Of a stretch of DNA of 64,000 nt, positions 16,943 through 25,930 are shown piece by piece (position 1 is the first letter of the stretch; each line of letters starts with the position of its first letter). The DNA lies in NCBI RefSeq assembly GCF_014396385.1, contig NZ_CP060716.1, forward strand, positions 1 to 64,000, given 5' to 3'. Origin of the DNA: Leucobacter denitrificans. Lineage in GTDB: Bacteria > Actinomycetota > Actinomycetes > Actinomycetales > Microbacteriaceae. Under the pieces are notes generated by a model, which saw only the letters and a list, made by a program, of their open reading frames with translations, searched no databases and was not told the DNA's origin. A program made the position numbers and the translations under genes.

Positions 16943-17815
16943 ATGCCAGTACTCAAGTTCACCAAAGGTCACGGCACCGGTAACGACTTTGTGCTGTACT
17001 CAGACCCCGAAGGCGTCGCGCCACTCACCCCACATCTCGTGCGCACACTGTGCGACCGCAGGTTTGGAATCGGGGCAGATGGCGTGATTCGTGCGGTGCG
17101 ATCCCGGGCAATTCCCGACGGAGCCGATTCTCTTGCCGAAGAGCCAGACGCAGAGTGGTTCATGGACTATTGGAACGCCGATGGCACTACAGCGGAAATG
17201 TGTGGCAATGGTATTCGCGTGTATGTGCACTACCTCATCTCACAGGGGCTCCTCACGCTCGATGACAGCGAGTCCGTAGCCATCGGTACTCGAGCCGGAG
17301 TAAAAGATGTTGCGAGGGCAGGAGACGGGTACACGGTAGACCTTGGGCATTGGCAACTCGGCATCGATCGGCTCGTAACTGCTCAGGGGCTTCGCGTGCC
17401 GAGGCCGGGCGTCACCATCGATCTCGGTAACCTTCACGTCGTGACCGCGCTCGCGGGTGAGTCGAAGCTTGACTCCCTCGACCTCACGCAGCTTCCCGCG
17501 CTCGACCCAGCACCAGAAGGAGGGGCCAACGTCGAATTCGTCGTTCCAGAAGAGCCGCTCATCGAAGACGGTGCGGCACGCATCAACATGCGCGTGTACG
17601 AGCGGGGAGTGGGCGAGACCCTATCCTGCGGCACCGGCGCGACTGCGGCGGCACTTGCTTTCCGCCACTGGGGTGGATCGGGAATGCCGAACACCTGGAA
17701 TGTGACGGTACCGGGCGGTCAACTCACTGTTCGCATGTTCGACAGCGCAGACGGTGAGCGGGTCTCACTCGCGGGCCCGGCGACGCTGGTCTATAGCGGC
17801 GAGTTCGCTATTTAG
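16943..17815 (+). CDS. dapF: diaminopimelate epimerase
   Basis: A 290-residue enzyme interconverting LL- and meso-diaminopimelate for lysine and peptidoglycan synthesis. The two catalytic Cys are present: Cys87 in MCGNGIRV and Cys229 in [11 protein letters not shown]; the [11 protein letters not shown]-terminal signature is intact. GAGAGGA precedes the ATG by 8 bases. Its last 8 bases overlap the stop of the convergent methyltransferase gene. Presence of dapF shows that the strain makes meso- or LL-DAP at least for lysine. Confidence 0.97.
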   Translation: MPVLKFTKGHGTGNDFVLYSDPEGVAPLTPHLVRTLCDRRFGIGADGVIRAVRSRAIPDGADSLAEEPDAEWFMDYWNADGTTAEMCGNGIRVYVHYLISQGLLTLDDSESVAIGTRAGVKDVARAGDGYTVDLGHWQLGIDRLVTAQGLRVPRPGVTIDLGNLHVVTALAGESKLDSLDLTQLPALDPAPEGGANVEFVVPEEPLIEDGAARINMRVYERGVGETLSCGTGATAAALAFRHWGGSGMPNTWNVTVPGGQLTVRMFDSADGERVSLAGPATLVYSGEFAI

Positions 17816-18431
17816 CTTCGCTCTTGGTTGCGCGGAGCACGTGGAACCCCTTTTTGCGTGCAACGCGCTCAACGTCGAGAGATTCGAAGGTCTCGCCGAT
17901 CCACCGCTGGAGTGAATCGGCCCCAAGATGCTTCGCGACAACGAGGAACGCTGAGGCGCCCGGCGCAAGACGCGGCAGCCAGGTTGCGAGAATTTCGTGC
18001 AGCACGGCCTTGCCGACTCGAATGGGAGGGTTCGAGCGAATCTCGGCGAACTCAATGTCTTCGGGCACTTGCTCCGGGGTACACGCATGCACGTTCGTGA
18101 GCCCGAGTCGCTTCGCGTTCTCAGCGGTGAGTTCAATCGAGCGCGAGTTCACATCTATCGCCCAGACCTCGCGGTCTGGGTGCTCCAGGGCCGCTGCGAG
18201 AGCAATGGGGCCCCAGCCGCAGCCGATATCGAGAATCGGACCTGAGGGCGAAGCCGTGCCGTCAAGTGGAGTGACCGTTGCGAGCAGAATCGACGTGCCC
18301 TGGTCGAGATGCTCGGGGCTGAACACCCCTCCGGCAGTGACGAGACGTCTCGGGGCGCCGGCAAGGTCGACTTCGATCTCGCGGGGAGTGAATTCGCCTG
18401 ACGGGCTCTCAGAAAAGTAATGCTGGGTCAC
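17808..18431 (-). CDS. RsmC-like class I methyltransferase
   Basis: A 207-residue SAM methyltransferase. Motif I (DIGCGWGP, about 67-74), motif IV (SNPPIR near 132) and the layout match the C-terminal domain of RsmC/RlmG, which methylate guanine N2 in rRNA. The protein lacks the N-terminal half of RsmC, as in many actinobacterial members, so the exact rRNA site cannot be named. GTG start with GATACT 6 bases upstream on its strand, suggesting a leaderless message. It overlaps dapF tail-to-tail by 8 bases. Confidence 0.88.
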   Translation of the reverse strand: MTQHYFSESPSGEFTPREIEVDLAGAPRRLVTAGGVFSPEHLDQGTSILLATVTPLDGTASPSGPILDIGCGWGPIALAAALEHPDREVWAIDVNSRSIELTAENAKRLGLTNVHACTPEQVPEDIEFAEIRSNPPIRVGKAVLHEILATWLPRLAPGASAFLVVAKHLGADSLQRWIGETFESLDVERVARKKGFHVLRATKSEAK

Positions 18432-18505
18432 GAGACAAGTATCTCAGTGTGAGCAGCGCCCGCATGCCTGCAGCGAACACTGGGAGCGATGTCTGGGGCG
18501 CGACG

Positions 18506-18511
18506 TACACT
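18506..18511 (+). promoter_or_regulatory. -10 element of hflX
   Basis: TACACT, with the ATG of hflX 8 bases later and no ribosome-binding sequence between; the gene is probably leaderless. Confidence 0.5.
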
Positions 18512-18519
18512 AAAACCAG

Positions 18520-20067
18520 ATGACTGAATTTTCCGAAGAAACAGAGAATGGCGACGAGAGCACCGATCCACTCGATCGGCTGCTTCGTCGCACGAGCAAG
18601 CAGGGCGCGACGGTGCTGCGCGACCTGCAGCAGGCACAGGCCCTGGGCGATGCTGCCCACGATGAGCTCGGCGAGGGACTAGACGAGATTTATATGGAGC
18701 GCGAAGAGCGCGCCTCACTCACCCGCGTAGCCGGCCTTTCCACAGAGCTTGAAGATGTCACAGAGGTCGAATACAGACAGCTGCGACTTGAAAATGTCGT
18801 CTTGATCGGCGTCTTTTCGTCAGAACGCTCGCGCACCGCGGGTGAATCGCTCGAGCAGGCCGAGAACTCACTCCGCGAACTCGCAGCCCTTGCTGAGACA
18901 GCGGGCGCGAAAGTGCTTGACGGCGTATTGCAGCGCAGGCCATTTCCTGATCCCGCGACCTATTTCGGCAAGGGTAAGGCTCACGAGTTGGCAGATCTCG
19001 TCAATTCCCTCGGCGCTGACACAGTAATCGCCGACTCCGAACTGGGGCCGAGCCAGCGCCGTGCGCTCGAAGATATCGTGAAGGTCAAGGTGGTAGATCG
19101 CACCACGGTAATTCTCGATATCTTCAGTCAGCATGCAAAGAGTCGCGAGGGCAAGGCCCAGGTCGAGCTCGCTCAATTGGAATACCTCTTGCCCAGGCTT
19201 CGCGGCTGGGGCGAGTCGATGTCGCGTCAGGCCGGTGGGCAGGTGGGCGCTGCCGGTGCTGGTATGGGGTCGCGCGGCCCCGGTGAGACGCAGATTGAGT
19301 TGGATCGGCGAAAGATCCGCACCCGCATGGCGAGGCTGCGGAAACAGATCGCAGGTTTTGCCCCAGCACGTGCTGCGAAGCGAGCGAACAGAAAGCGCGG
19401 CGCCGTGCCCTCGGTCGCAATTGCGGGATATACCAACGCCGGAAAATCGAGCCTGCTTAATCGCCTGACGGGCACGCAAGAACTGGTGCAGAACCAGTTG
19501 TTTGCGACGCTCGATACCGCGGTGCGACATGCAGAAACCGCAGACGGCCGCAGTTTTACGTATGCAGACACGGTCGGGTTCGTTCGCAACCTGCCGCACC
19601 AACTTGTTGAGGCATTTCGCTCGACGTTTGAAGAGGTGGGGGAGTCCGACGTGATTCTCCACGTCGTTGATGCGTCCCACCCAGATCCTGAGGCTCAGCT
19701 GCAGACTGTGCGAGACGTGATCTCTGAGGTTGACGCCCAGGCTATTCCAGAAGTCGTTGCGTTCAACAAAGCAGATCTCATTGATGACTCGCGACGTATG
19801 CTCTTGCACGGGCTCGTTCCAGACGCGGTGTTTGTTTCGGCGCGCACGGGTGAGGGCATTGAAAAGCTCAAAGCGCGGATCGACGCTGCGTTGCCCCTGC
19901 CCGACCGAGAGATTACAGCCGTCATTCCCTACGACCGAGGCGATCTTGTTGCAGAGCTTCACGAGCGAAACCGCGTGCTCGAGACGGACTATGAGGAAGC
20001 GGGAACTCGAGTTCACGCATTTGTCACGGCAGAGATGTTCGCAAAGCTCGACTCGTATTTGGTGTAG
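18520..20067 (+). CDS. hflX: ribosome-associated GTPase HflX
   Basis: A 515-residue GTPase of the OBG-HflX group, which splits or rescues stalled ribosomes. The N-terminal HflX domain includes DPATYFGKGKAHELADLV and GPSQRRALED; a Gly/Arg-rich linker contains GPGETQIELDRR. The G domain has G1 GYTNAGKS (about residue 303), G3 DTVGFVRNLP and G4 NKAD. An acidic N-terminal tail of some 70 residues is extra. In Microbacteriaceae it is typically close to dapF and lexA, as here. Confidence 0.96.
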   Translation: MTEFSEETENGDESTDPLDRLLRRTSKQGATVLRDLQQAQALGDAAHDELGEGLDEIYMEREERASLTRVAGLSTELEDVTEVEYRQLRLENVVLIGVFSSERSRTAGESLEQAENSLRELAALAETAGAKVLDGVLQRRPFPDPATYFGKGKAHELADLVNSLGADTVIADSELGPSQRRALEDIVKVKVVDRTTVILDIFSQHAKSREGKAQVELAQLEYLLPRLRGWGESMSRQAGGQVGAAGAGMGSRGPGETQIELDRRKIRTRMARLRKQIAGFAPARAAKRANRKRGAVPSVAIAGYTNAGKSSLLNRLTGTQELVQNQLFATLDTAVRHAETADGRSFTYADTVGFVRNLPHQLVEAFRSTFEEVGESDVILHVVDASHPDPEAQLQTVRDVISEVDAQAIPEVVAFNKADLIDDSRRMLLHGLVPDAVFVSARTGEGIEKLKARIDAALPLPDREITAVIPYDRGDLVAELHERNRVLETDYEEAGTRVHAFVTAEMFAKLDSYLV

Positions 20068-20087
20068 CGAGGCCGTGTAACACTTCG

Positions 20088-20144
20088 TAGCGTGCGGTAA
20101 CAAGGTGAAATTAGCGTGCGGAACAGGTACCTGGTTCTGTAATT
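20088..20144 (+). promoter_or_regulatory. candidate regulatory region and promoter of metE
   Basis: Contains a direct repeat, TAGCGTGCGG at 20088-20097 and again at 20112-20121, each followed by AACA(A)GGT. The second copy runs into a palindrome, GAACAGGTACCTGGTTC (20121-20137). TAATTT at 20139-20144 could be the -10 hexamer. A repressor overlapping the promoter would fit methionine control, but this is inference. Confidence 0.45.
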
Positions 20145-20181
20145 TTGCTCTCGTCACACTGCACCAACGAAGGGCCACCAC

Positions 20182-22500
20182 ATGTCTGCATCGCAGCTGC
20201 CACACGCAACCATCCTTGGGTACCCCCGCATCGGCCGTCGCCGCGAGCTGAAGCGTGCCGTTGAGGCGTATTGGAAAGGATCCATCTCCGAGACCGAACT
20301 CGAGACCGCTGCGAAGGATCTTCGTGCGGCAACCCGTGCTCGTCTCGTTGAATTGGGATTGAGCGCTTCGAGCGGTGCGGTACCAGAGAGCTTCAGCTTC
20401 TACGACCAGGTGCTCGATGCCACTCTCGCGCTCGGTGCGATTCCTTCGCGCTTTGGGCAGGTCGAAGGTTCAGACCTCACCAAGTATTTCGCGCTCGCTC
20501 GCGGCAATGCCGATCACCAGCCGCTCGAGATGACGAAGTGGTTTGACACGAACTACCACTACAGCGTTCCCGAGATCGACGAGCGCACCCCATTTGTCGC
20601 GAATCCCACGGCGCTTGTGTCGCTCGTCGCCGAAGCGCGTGAACAGGGCATTGAGACGCGGCCGGTGCTCGTAGGGCCGGTGACCTACCTGCTGCATGCG
20701 AAGCCTTCGGATGATGCGGCCGAAGACTTTGCGCCGATTGATCGTTTGGACGATGTCGTTGCAGCCTATGCAGAACTGCTTTCAGCGCTGACCGCTGCTG
20801 GCGCAGGTTGGGTACAGCTCGATGAGCCAGCGCTCGTGTCGGATTCGCTCTCTGTTCCTCGTAAGCAGACCATCGAACTCGTTGAGCGCGCTTACGCGAA
20901 ACTGGGCGGATCTTCAGATCGCCCGCAGATTCTCCTCACCACTCCATACGGTGATTCGTCGCAGTCACTCGCGCGTCTCGGTGCGCTTCCGGTCGAGGCG
21001 GTGCACGCCGATCTCGTTCGTGGATCACTGCCCGAGACCGCGATCGCCGACGGTTCGCTCGCGCAGGCGTTCGCAGACACCCAGCTCCTCGCTGGTGTTG
21101 TTGACGGCCGCAACATTTGGCGCACTGATCTTCGCGCGGCCCTCGCCCAGGCGGAGAGCTTGCAGAACGCTGGAATTGCGACCGTTATAGGCACGTCCAA
21201 TAATCTCCAGCACGTACCGCACGACGTGAACGATGAGTCAAAGCTTGACGCCAGACTCAAGTCCTGGCTTGCATTCGCCGATCAGAAGGTCGAACAGGTT
21301 GCGACGCTTGCTCGCGGGCTAGAGGGCGGTGCCGCCGCTATCGAGTCAGAGCTCGCCGAGGTGGATCGCGTGCTCGCAGATCGCCAGTCCGCTCCAGGTG
21401 TGCGGGTTGGCGCGATCCGCGGTCGCGTTGCCGCCGCGAGTGATGCCGACCGCACCCGTGTGAGCGAGGGTGAACGACGCGATGCACAGCGTGGGCTCAA
21501 CATACCGCAGCTCGCAACGACGACGATTGGGTCGTTTCCGCAGACCGCTGAGATTCGCAAAGCGCGCTCGGCGTTTGGCAAGGGGGAGATCGACGAAGTC
21601 GCATACGAGGGTTTCTTGCGCGAGGAGATCGAGCGCGTGATCCGCCTGCAAGAGGAGATCGGGCTCGATGTGCTTGTGCACGGCGAGGCCGAGCGCAACG
21701 ACATGGTGCAGTATTTTGCCGAGCTTCTCGATGGTTTCGCCGTGACTGAAAATGGCTGGGTGCAATCGTACGGTAGCCGTGCGACCAGGCCCTCAATTCT
21801 CTGGGGCGATGTCTCGAGGCCCGCACCGATGACCGTTCGCTGGTCTTCATACGCTCAGTCGATCACTGACCGTCCGGTGAAGGGAATGCTCACCGGCCCA
21901 GTGACAATTCTCGCGTGGTCCTTTGTTCGTGACGATCAGCCGCTTGGAGACACAGCTTCGCAGGTCGCTCTCGCGCTTCGTGACGAGATTGACGACCTCG
22001 TCGAGGCAGGAATCGGCATCGTGCAGGTCGACGAACCGGCCCTGCGCGAACTACTACCGCTCGACGCAGACCGCCAATCCGCCTATCTCGACTGGTCGGT
22101 GGCAGCGTTCCGCCTCGCTACCGGTGGCGCCGCCCCCGAGGTGCAGATCCACACCCACCTGTGTTATTCGGAGTTCGGCCAGATTATCGACGCGGTCGAT
22201 GGCCTCGACGCCGACGTGACCTCGATCGAGGCTGCGCGCAGCCGCATGGATGTTGTGGTGCCGCTTGGCGAGCACGGCTATTCTCGCGGTATTGGCCCGG
22301 GTGTGTATGACATTCACTCGCCTCGCGTTCCGAGTGTCGAAGAGCAGACCGAACTCATTCGAATTGCGGCAGACAACATCAAGGGTGAACTGCTCTGGGT
22401 GAACCCCGACTGCGGTCTGAAGACTCGTGGGTACAAGGAGACCGTGGCGAGCCTCACCAATCTCGTGCAGGCTGCCAAGGCCGTACGCGCGAGCGTCTAG
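20182..22500 (+). CDS. metE: cobalamin-independent methionine synthase
   Basis: A 772-residue two-domain MetE that methylates homocysteine with 5-methyltetrahydropteroyl-polyglutamate. The zinc site in the C-terminal barrel is intact: His659 and Cys661 (IHTHLCYSEF) and Cys744 (NPDCGLKTR). TIGSFPQTAEIR at about residue 448 marks the start of the second domain. GAAGGG precedes the ATG. It heads a coupled series with a MetE-like protein and metF, so de novo methionine methylation genes are made together. Confidence 0.98.
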   Translation: MSASQLPHATILGYPRIGRRRELKRAVEAYWKGSISETELETAAKDLRAATRARLVELGLSASSGAVPESFSFYDQVLDATLALGAIPSRFGQVEGSDLTKYFALARGNADHQPLEMTKWFDTNYHYSVPEIDERTPFVANPTALVSLVAEAREQGIETRPVLVGPVTYLLHAKPSDDAAEDFAPIDRLDDVVAAYAELLSALTAAGAGWVQLDEPALVSDSLSVPRKQTIELVERAYAKLGGSSDRPQILLTTPYGDSSQSLARLGALPVEAVHADLVRGSLPETAIADGSLAQAFADTQLLAGVVDGRNIWRTDLRAALAQAESLQNAGIATVIGTSNNLQHVPHDVNDESKLDARLKSWLAFADQKVEQVATLARGLEGGAAAIESELAEVDRVLADRQSAPGVRVGAIRGRVAAASDADRTRVSEGERRDAQRGLNIPQLATTTIGSFPQTAEIRKARSAFGKGEIDEVAYEGFLREEIERVIRLQEEIGLDVLVHGEAERNDMVQYFAELLDGFAVTENGWVQSYGSRATRPSILWGDVSRPAPMTVRWSSYAQSITDRPVKGMLTGPVTILAWSFVRDDQPLGDTASQVALALRDEIDDLVEAGIGIVQVDEPALRELLPLDADRQSAYLDWSVAAFRLATGGAAPEVQIHTHLCYSEFGQIIDAVDGLDADVTSIEAARSRMDVVVPLGEHGYSRGIGPGVYDIHSPRVPSVEEQTELIRIAADNIKGELLWVNPDCGLKTRGYKETVASLTNLVQAAKAVRASV

Positions 22501-22508
22501 GAGTAGCC

Positions 22509-23660
22509 GTGACACAAGCAGTGTGGCCGGAGGGGGTGCTGCCAACCGAGCAGGTTGGCTCACTCCCGCGGCCCGCTCGGCTGCAGCGTACGGTGCTCGA
22601 TGCAGAAATCGGCGTGGTTTCGCAGGCAGAACTTCGTGAGGAACAAGAACTCGCCGTGAAAGACACGATTGAGCGACTCACGCAGACTGGATCGCCGATT
22701 GTGAGTGATGGTGAACAGCGGCGCCAGAGTTTCGCGAGCTATCCGCTCGCGAGTGACAGCGTTGAGGAGGGGCCTGTTTTCGCGGTGTTTGCCGATGGAC
22801 ACCACCGCGTTGTACCGAGCCTCGCGCGTGCACCATTCAGGTTTCACTCGTGGGCTGCAGATGATGTTCGGGCCGCCAGGCAATACACCGAACTGCCGCT
22901 GAAGCAGGCCGTGATCTCACCGTCGATGCTGTCGCTCATGGTGCCAGAGACTGGACTCGACGGGTACTCGCGTGGCGAATTTCTTGGAGATGTCGTCGAA
23001 GGCTGCGCTGAGGACATCCGGCGATGCTTCCGAGCCGGGGCGATCAGAGTCTCCATTGATTTCACCGAGGGGCGTTTGGCGCTGCGCCGTGATCTCAGGG
23101 CACCGTGGGCAGGGCCGCAAGCCCTTGCTGGATTCATCGATCTGTTGAATCGAGTGCTCGACAGGCTGAGCGACACCGAGCGAAGCGCGGTTGGCGTGCA
23201 CACCTGCCCCGGAAACGACAACGACTCGGCGCACAGTGCAGATGTTGATTACGCCGAACTCATTCCCGAGCTCTTCCAGATCGAAGCCGGCTACTTTCTC
23301 GTGCAGGCAGCGAGCGAGCAAGAACCAGACCGCGTGGCGCGATTGGTTGGAAGGGAGCTCACGAGCTTGCGTGGTGCAGGACGTGCGGCACCCCGAGTGC
23401 TCATCGGAGTTACGAACCCCACGAACCCAAAGCTTGAGACAGCCGAGGGCGTGCGTGATCAGCTACTCCGAGCAGCTCGATTCATTCCTGCCGAACTCCT
23501 CGGATCCACCGATGACTGCGGCTTCTCGCCCTATCTTATCGATGACAAGCCGAGACACGGCTCACCAGATTTTGCGCGCGACGTCGCGTTCGCAAAGATC
23601 GCGGCAAGAGTTCGGGGCACCGAGCTCGCGTCCTCCGAACTCGCAGGCAGTGGATCATGA
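22509..23660 (+). CDS. short MetE-like zinc methyltransferase (core-MetE family)
   Basis: A 383-residue protein equal to the catalytic half of MetE. GSLPRP opens the barrel as in MetE. The zinc ligands appear kept: His231 and Cys233 in VHTCPGND and Cys337 in DDCGFSPY. The folate-side DEPA motif of MetE is replaced by SIDFTEGRLA, typical of the short 'methionine synthase II' proteins. Whether it uses methylfolate or another methyl donor cannot be read from sequence. GTG start with GGAG upstream, 8 bases after metE; it overlaps metF by 4 bases. Function in methionine synthesis is likely from context. Confidence 0.82.
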   Translation: MTQAVWPEGVLPTEQVGSLPRPARLQRTVLDAEIGVVSQAELREEQELAVKDTIERLTQTGSPIVSDGEQRRQSFASYPLASDSVEEGPVFAVFADGHHRVVPSLARAPFRFHSWAADDVRAARQYTELPLKQAVISPSMLSLMVPETGLDGYSRGEFLGDVVEGCAEDIRRCFRAGAIRVSIDFTEGRLALRRDLRAPWAGPQALAGFIDLLNRVLDRLSDTERSAVGVHTCPGNDNDSAHSADVDYAELIPELFQIEAGYFLVQAASEQEPDRVARLVGRELTSLRGAGRAAPRVLIGVTNPTNPKLETAEGVRDQLLRAARFIPAELLGSTDDCGFSPYLIDDKPRHGSPDFARDVAFAKIAARVRGTELASSELAGSGS

Positions 23661-24550
23661 GCGCAACCCTGCTCACAGGGAGCGCACCAACGCGGGCGCG
23701 CTTCTCATTCGAGGTGTTTCCCGCGAGGTCAGGAGCGGCAGCGCTCGCCCTTGGGAACTCGGTGCAGCACCTGTCTGCGGTTGGGCCAGACTTCATCTCG
23801 GTGACCTACGGCGCGAACGGCTCAAACCGTGATGCCTCAATCGACCTGCTTACATACCTGCGAAACCACACCGACGCGCTTCCGCTTGCCCATTTCACGA
23901 CCGTGAGTGAAACACGCGAGCAACTGAAGACCCAGATCCACCGCATCATGGACGCAGGAGTGCACGACTTCCTCGCGCTGCGCGGAGATCCGCCGCACGG
24001 CCTCGACGAGCAAAGCCCCGAGATTACGGGGTCGCTCACCTCTGTGGAGCTGACAGAACTTATTGCTGAGGTTCGCGCGGAGCGCCCAGCGTTCACGAGT
24101 GTCGGTCGCACTGCCGTGGCTGCCTACCCAAACGGACACCCGCTGTCGCGATCGAGATCTGCAGACATTGACTGGTTGATCGCGAAGCAAGAGGCCGGAG
24201 CGCAGCTGGCTATTACACAACTGTTCTTCCGCGCTGAGGAGTATCTTTCGTATGTGGATGAGGCGAGACGCGCGGGTCTCACCATCCCGATACTGCCGGG
24301 GCTCATGCCGGTGTCTACAAGCGCGCAGCTTCGAAAGGTTGCCTCTCTCGCGGGGCGACCAGCACCCGTTGAACTGGAGCGGGCGATGGAGGAAGCGGGC
24401 GGGTTTGCACCCGAACTCGGAGTCGAACACACAATTCAGCTCGCCCGTGAGTTGCTTGCAGGCGGAGCTCCGTCGATTCACCTCTATACGTTTAACCGCC
24501 ATGAGCAGGTGTTGGCAGTGCTTGAGGAGCTCAAGCTTCTCGAAGCGTAG
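23657..24550 (+). CDS. metF: methylenetetrahydrofolate reductase
   Basis: A 297-residue FAD-dependent reductase that makes 5-methyltetrahydrofolate, the methyl donor for MetE. FSFEVFPARSG near residue 17, SVTYGANGSNRD, and FLALRGDPPHG are family motifs. The ATG overlaps the stop of the previous gene. It converges on lexA with a 40-base gap that holds no clear terminator. Length fits the family. Confidence 0.95.
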   Translation: MSATLLTGSAPTRARFSFEVFPARSGAAALALGNSVQHLSAVGPDFISVTYGANGSNRDASIDLLTYLRNHTDALPLAHFTTVSETREQLKTQIHRIMDAGVHDFLALRGDPPHGLDEQSPEITGSLTSVELTELIAEVRAERPAFTSVGRTAVAAYPNGHPLSRSRSADIDWLIAKQEAGAQLAITQLFFRAEEYLSYVDEARRAGLTIPILPGLMPVSTSAQLRKVASLAGRPAPVELERAMEEAGGFAPELGVEHTIQLARELLAGGAPSIHLYTFNRHEQVLAVLEELKLLEA

Positions 24551-24590
24551 CCTGTGTTGTCACACGATGTTTGGCCGGTGGCCGCGGGAT

Positions 24591-25253
24591 TTACACTGAC
24601 CGGAATACCGCGACAACCTTGCCAAGCACTTCTGCATGATCACCGAGTATCGGCTCGAACGCGCTGTTTCGGGGGAGCAGCCAGGTATGGCCGTCGCGGC
24701 GTCGGAACACTTTCACCGTGGCCTCTCCATCGAGCATCGCGGCGACAATGTCACCGTTCTCTGCCTCGCGCTGTTGGCGAATGACGACGAAGTCACCGTC
24801 GCAAATAGCTGCGTCAATCATTGAATCGCCAACGACCTTGAGCATGAACAATTGCCCATCGCCGACAAGCTGTCGGGGGAGCGGAACGACCTCTTCGACC
24901 TGCTGATCTGCCGTAATAGGAACACCCGCAGCGATCTGCCCAACGAGTGGCACGTACGCGGTCTCTTGCGCTTCGGTGATCGGTGCGTCGGTGATTGCGC
25001 TGGTGGTTGAGGCAAGCTCGATAAGAATTTCGAGTGCGCGTGGTCGATTTGGATCGCGACGAATGTACCCGCCGAGTTCGAGCCTCGAGAGCTGGTGCGT
25101 GACGCTGGAGAGTGAGGAAAGGCCGACGGCGTCACCGATCTCTCGCATGCTCGGAGGATAGCCACGGGTTTCGACAGAACGTGCGATGCACTCGAGAATT
25201 GCCTGCTGTTTCTCGGTCAGGGGCTTCGCGGGGCGTGATGCGGTATCGCTCAT
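24591..25253 (-). CDS. lexA: SOS repressor LexA
   Basis: A 220-residue LexA. The N-terminal winged helix (about 10-75) includes [21 protein letters not shown]. The self-cleavage site is Ala109-Gly110; the catalytic dyad is Ser144 (GDSMIDAA) and Lys181 (GEATVKVF). It represses recA and itself until RecA filaments trigger cleavage. ATG 25253 is preceded by GAGAGGAC; frames beginning further upstream have no support. The divergent gap to the LysM gene carries SOS-box sequences. Confidence 0.97.
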   Translation of the reverse strand: MSDTASRPAKPLTEKQQAILECIARSVETRGYPPSMREIGDAVGLSSLSSVTHQLSRLELGGYIRRDPNRPRALEILIELASTTSAITDAPITEAQETAYVPLVGQIAAGVPITADQQVEEVVPLPRQLVGDGQLFMLKVVGDSMIDAAICDGDFVVIRQQREAENGDIVAAMLDGEATVKVFRRRDGHTWLLPRNSAFEPILGDHAEVLGKVVAVFRSV

Positions 25254-25338
25254 CGCAGGTCCTCTCGTGTCGAATGTCGGAGGTGGGTGATTAGGTGACC
25301 GTGTAGTTCGAAACCCTAGCCGCAATGTTCGATGCGAG

Positions 25339-25354
25339 GCAAACATTCGTTCGA
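25339..25354. promoter_or_regulatory. weaker SOS box near lexA
   Basis: GCAAACATTCGTTCGA, matching the right half of the SOS palindrome fully and the left half in part, 86 bases before the lexA start. It may serve lexA autorepression. Confidence 0.5.
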
Positions 25355-25411
25355 GTGTCGTCTCAAAAAGCTCGAAACTTGTTCGAATATGAGGCTTGCA
25401 ATTGCGAACTA

Positions 25412-25427
25412 TCGAAGATATATTCGA
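25412..25427. promoter_or_regulatory. SOS box between lexA and the LysM gene
   Basis: TCGAAGATATATTCGA, the same TCGAA-N6-TTCGA layout as the recA box, 55 bases before the LysM gene. Extra TCGAA/TTCGA half-sites with 5- and 7-base spacing lie at 25372-25386 and 25424-25440. Confidence 0.8.
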
Positions 25428-25481
25428 AACAGGTGTTCGAGTAACTGAGTTGCTTCGAACACGAAACGAGAGGAACACCTC

Positions 25482-25886
25482 ATGACCGCACTTGCAAACG
25501 TCACACAGATCGAGTCGATCCGCGTTCAGGCGCCCACGACCAAGTTGCGACTCACGCGTCGCGGTCGAGTGGTTTTCGGGGGTCTCGCCACGATCCTGGT
25601 ATCGGTGGCACTCGGCCTCGCTGCAACGCTTGGCGCCACCGGCGCAATTGCGAGCAATTCGCAGAACGCTCAAGAATTTCCTTACGTGCTCGCGTTGCCG
25701 GGTGATTCGCTCTGGAGTATCGCTACTGAGCTCGATCCAGCAGCCGATCCGCGTGAGGTAGTGAACGATATCGTTCGGCTGAATCAGATGTCTGACTCAG
25801 AGATCCAGGCTGGTGAAGCTTTCGCGGTTCCACTTCGTTACGCAGACGTGAATCGCGTGTTCCCTGCGACAGAACTCGAAGGCTGA
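25482..25886 (+). CDS. LysM-domain membrane protein, probable SOS cell-division inhibitor
   Basis: A 134-residue protein: basic N-terminus, one membrane helix (about 29-55), then a single LysM domain (about 67-115) containing [13 protein letters not shown] and VRLNQM. It is divergent from lexA across SOS boxes. The same arrangement is seen for YneA of Bacillus and Rv2719c of Mycobacterium, which delay division after DNA damage (DivS of Corynebacterium sits likewise but is unrelated). Sequence identity among these is low; position, size and layout are the evidence. GAGAGGAA precedes the ATG. Confidence 0.85.
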   Translation: MTALANVTQIESIRVQAPTTKLRLTRRGRVVFGGLATILVSVALGLAATLGATGAIASNSQNAQEFPYVLALPGDSLWSIATELDPAADPREVVNDIVRLNQMSDSEIQAGEAFAVPLRYADVNRVFPATELEG

Positions 25887-25918
25887 ACGCCCTGAAATTG
25901 TCTGGTCGTATCGCTCGC

Positions 25919-25924
25919 TAGAAT
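25919..25924 (+). promoter_or_regulatory. -10 element of hisC
   Basis: TAGAAT, with the GTG of hisC 6 bases later. This supports the GTG as start and a leaderless message; TTGTCT at 25898 is a possible -35. Confidence 0.6.
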
Positions 25925-25930
25925 TGCAGG

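Noticed and set aside
20068..20181. SAM or cobalamin riboswitch upstream of metE
   Set aside because: Only 114 bases, without the conserved cores or a terminator hairpin; short repeats suit a protein operator better.
18868..20205. 445-residue open frame on the minus strand opposite hflX
   Set aside because: It mirrors the hflX coding frame, has no ribosome site or known domain, and GC-rich genes commonly have long antisense frames.
25372..25386. TCGAAACTTGTTCGA as a full SOS box
   Set aside because: The spacer is 5 bases instead of 6; kept only as a half-site cluster near the better box at 25412.
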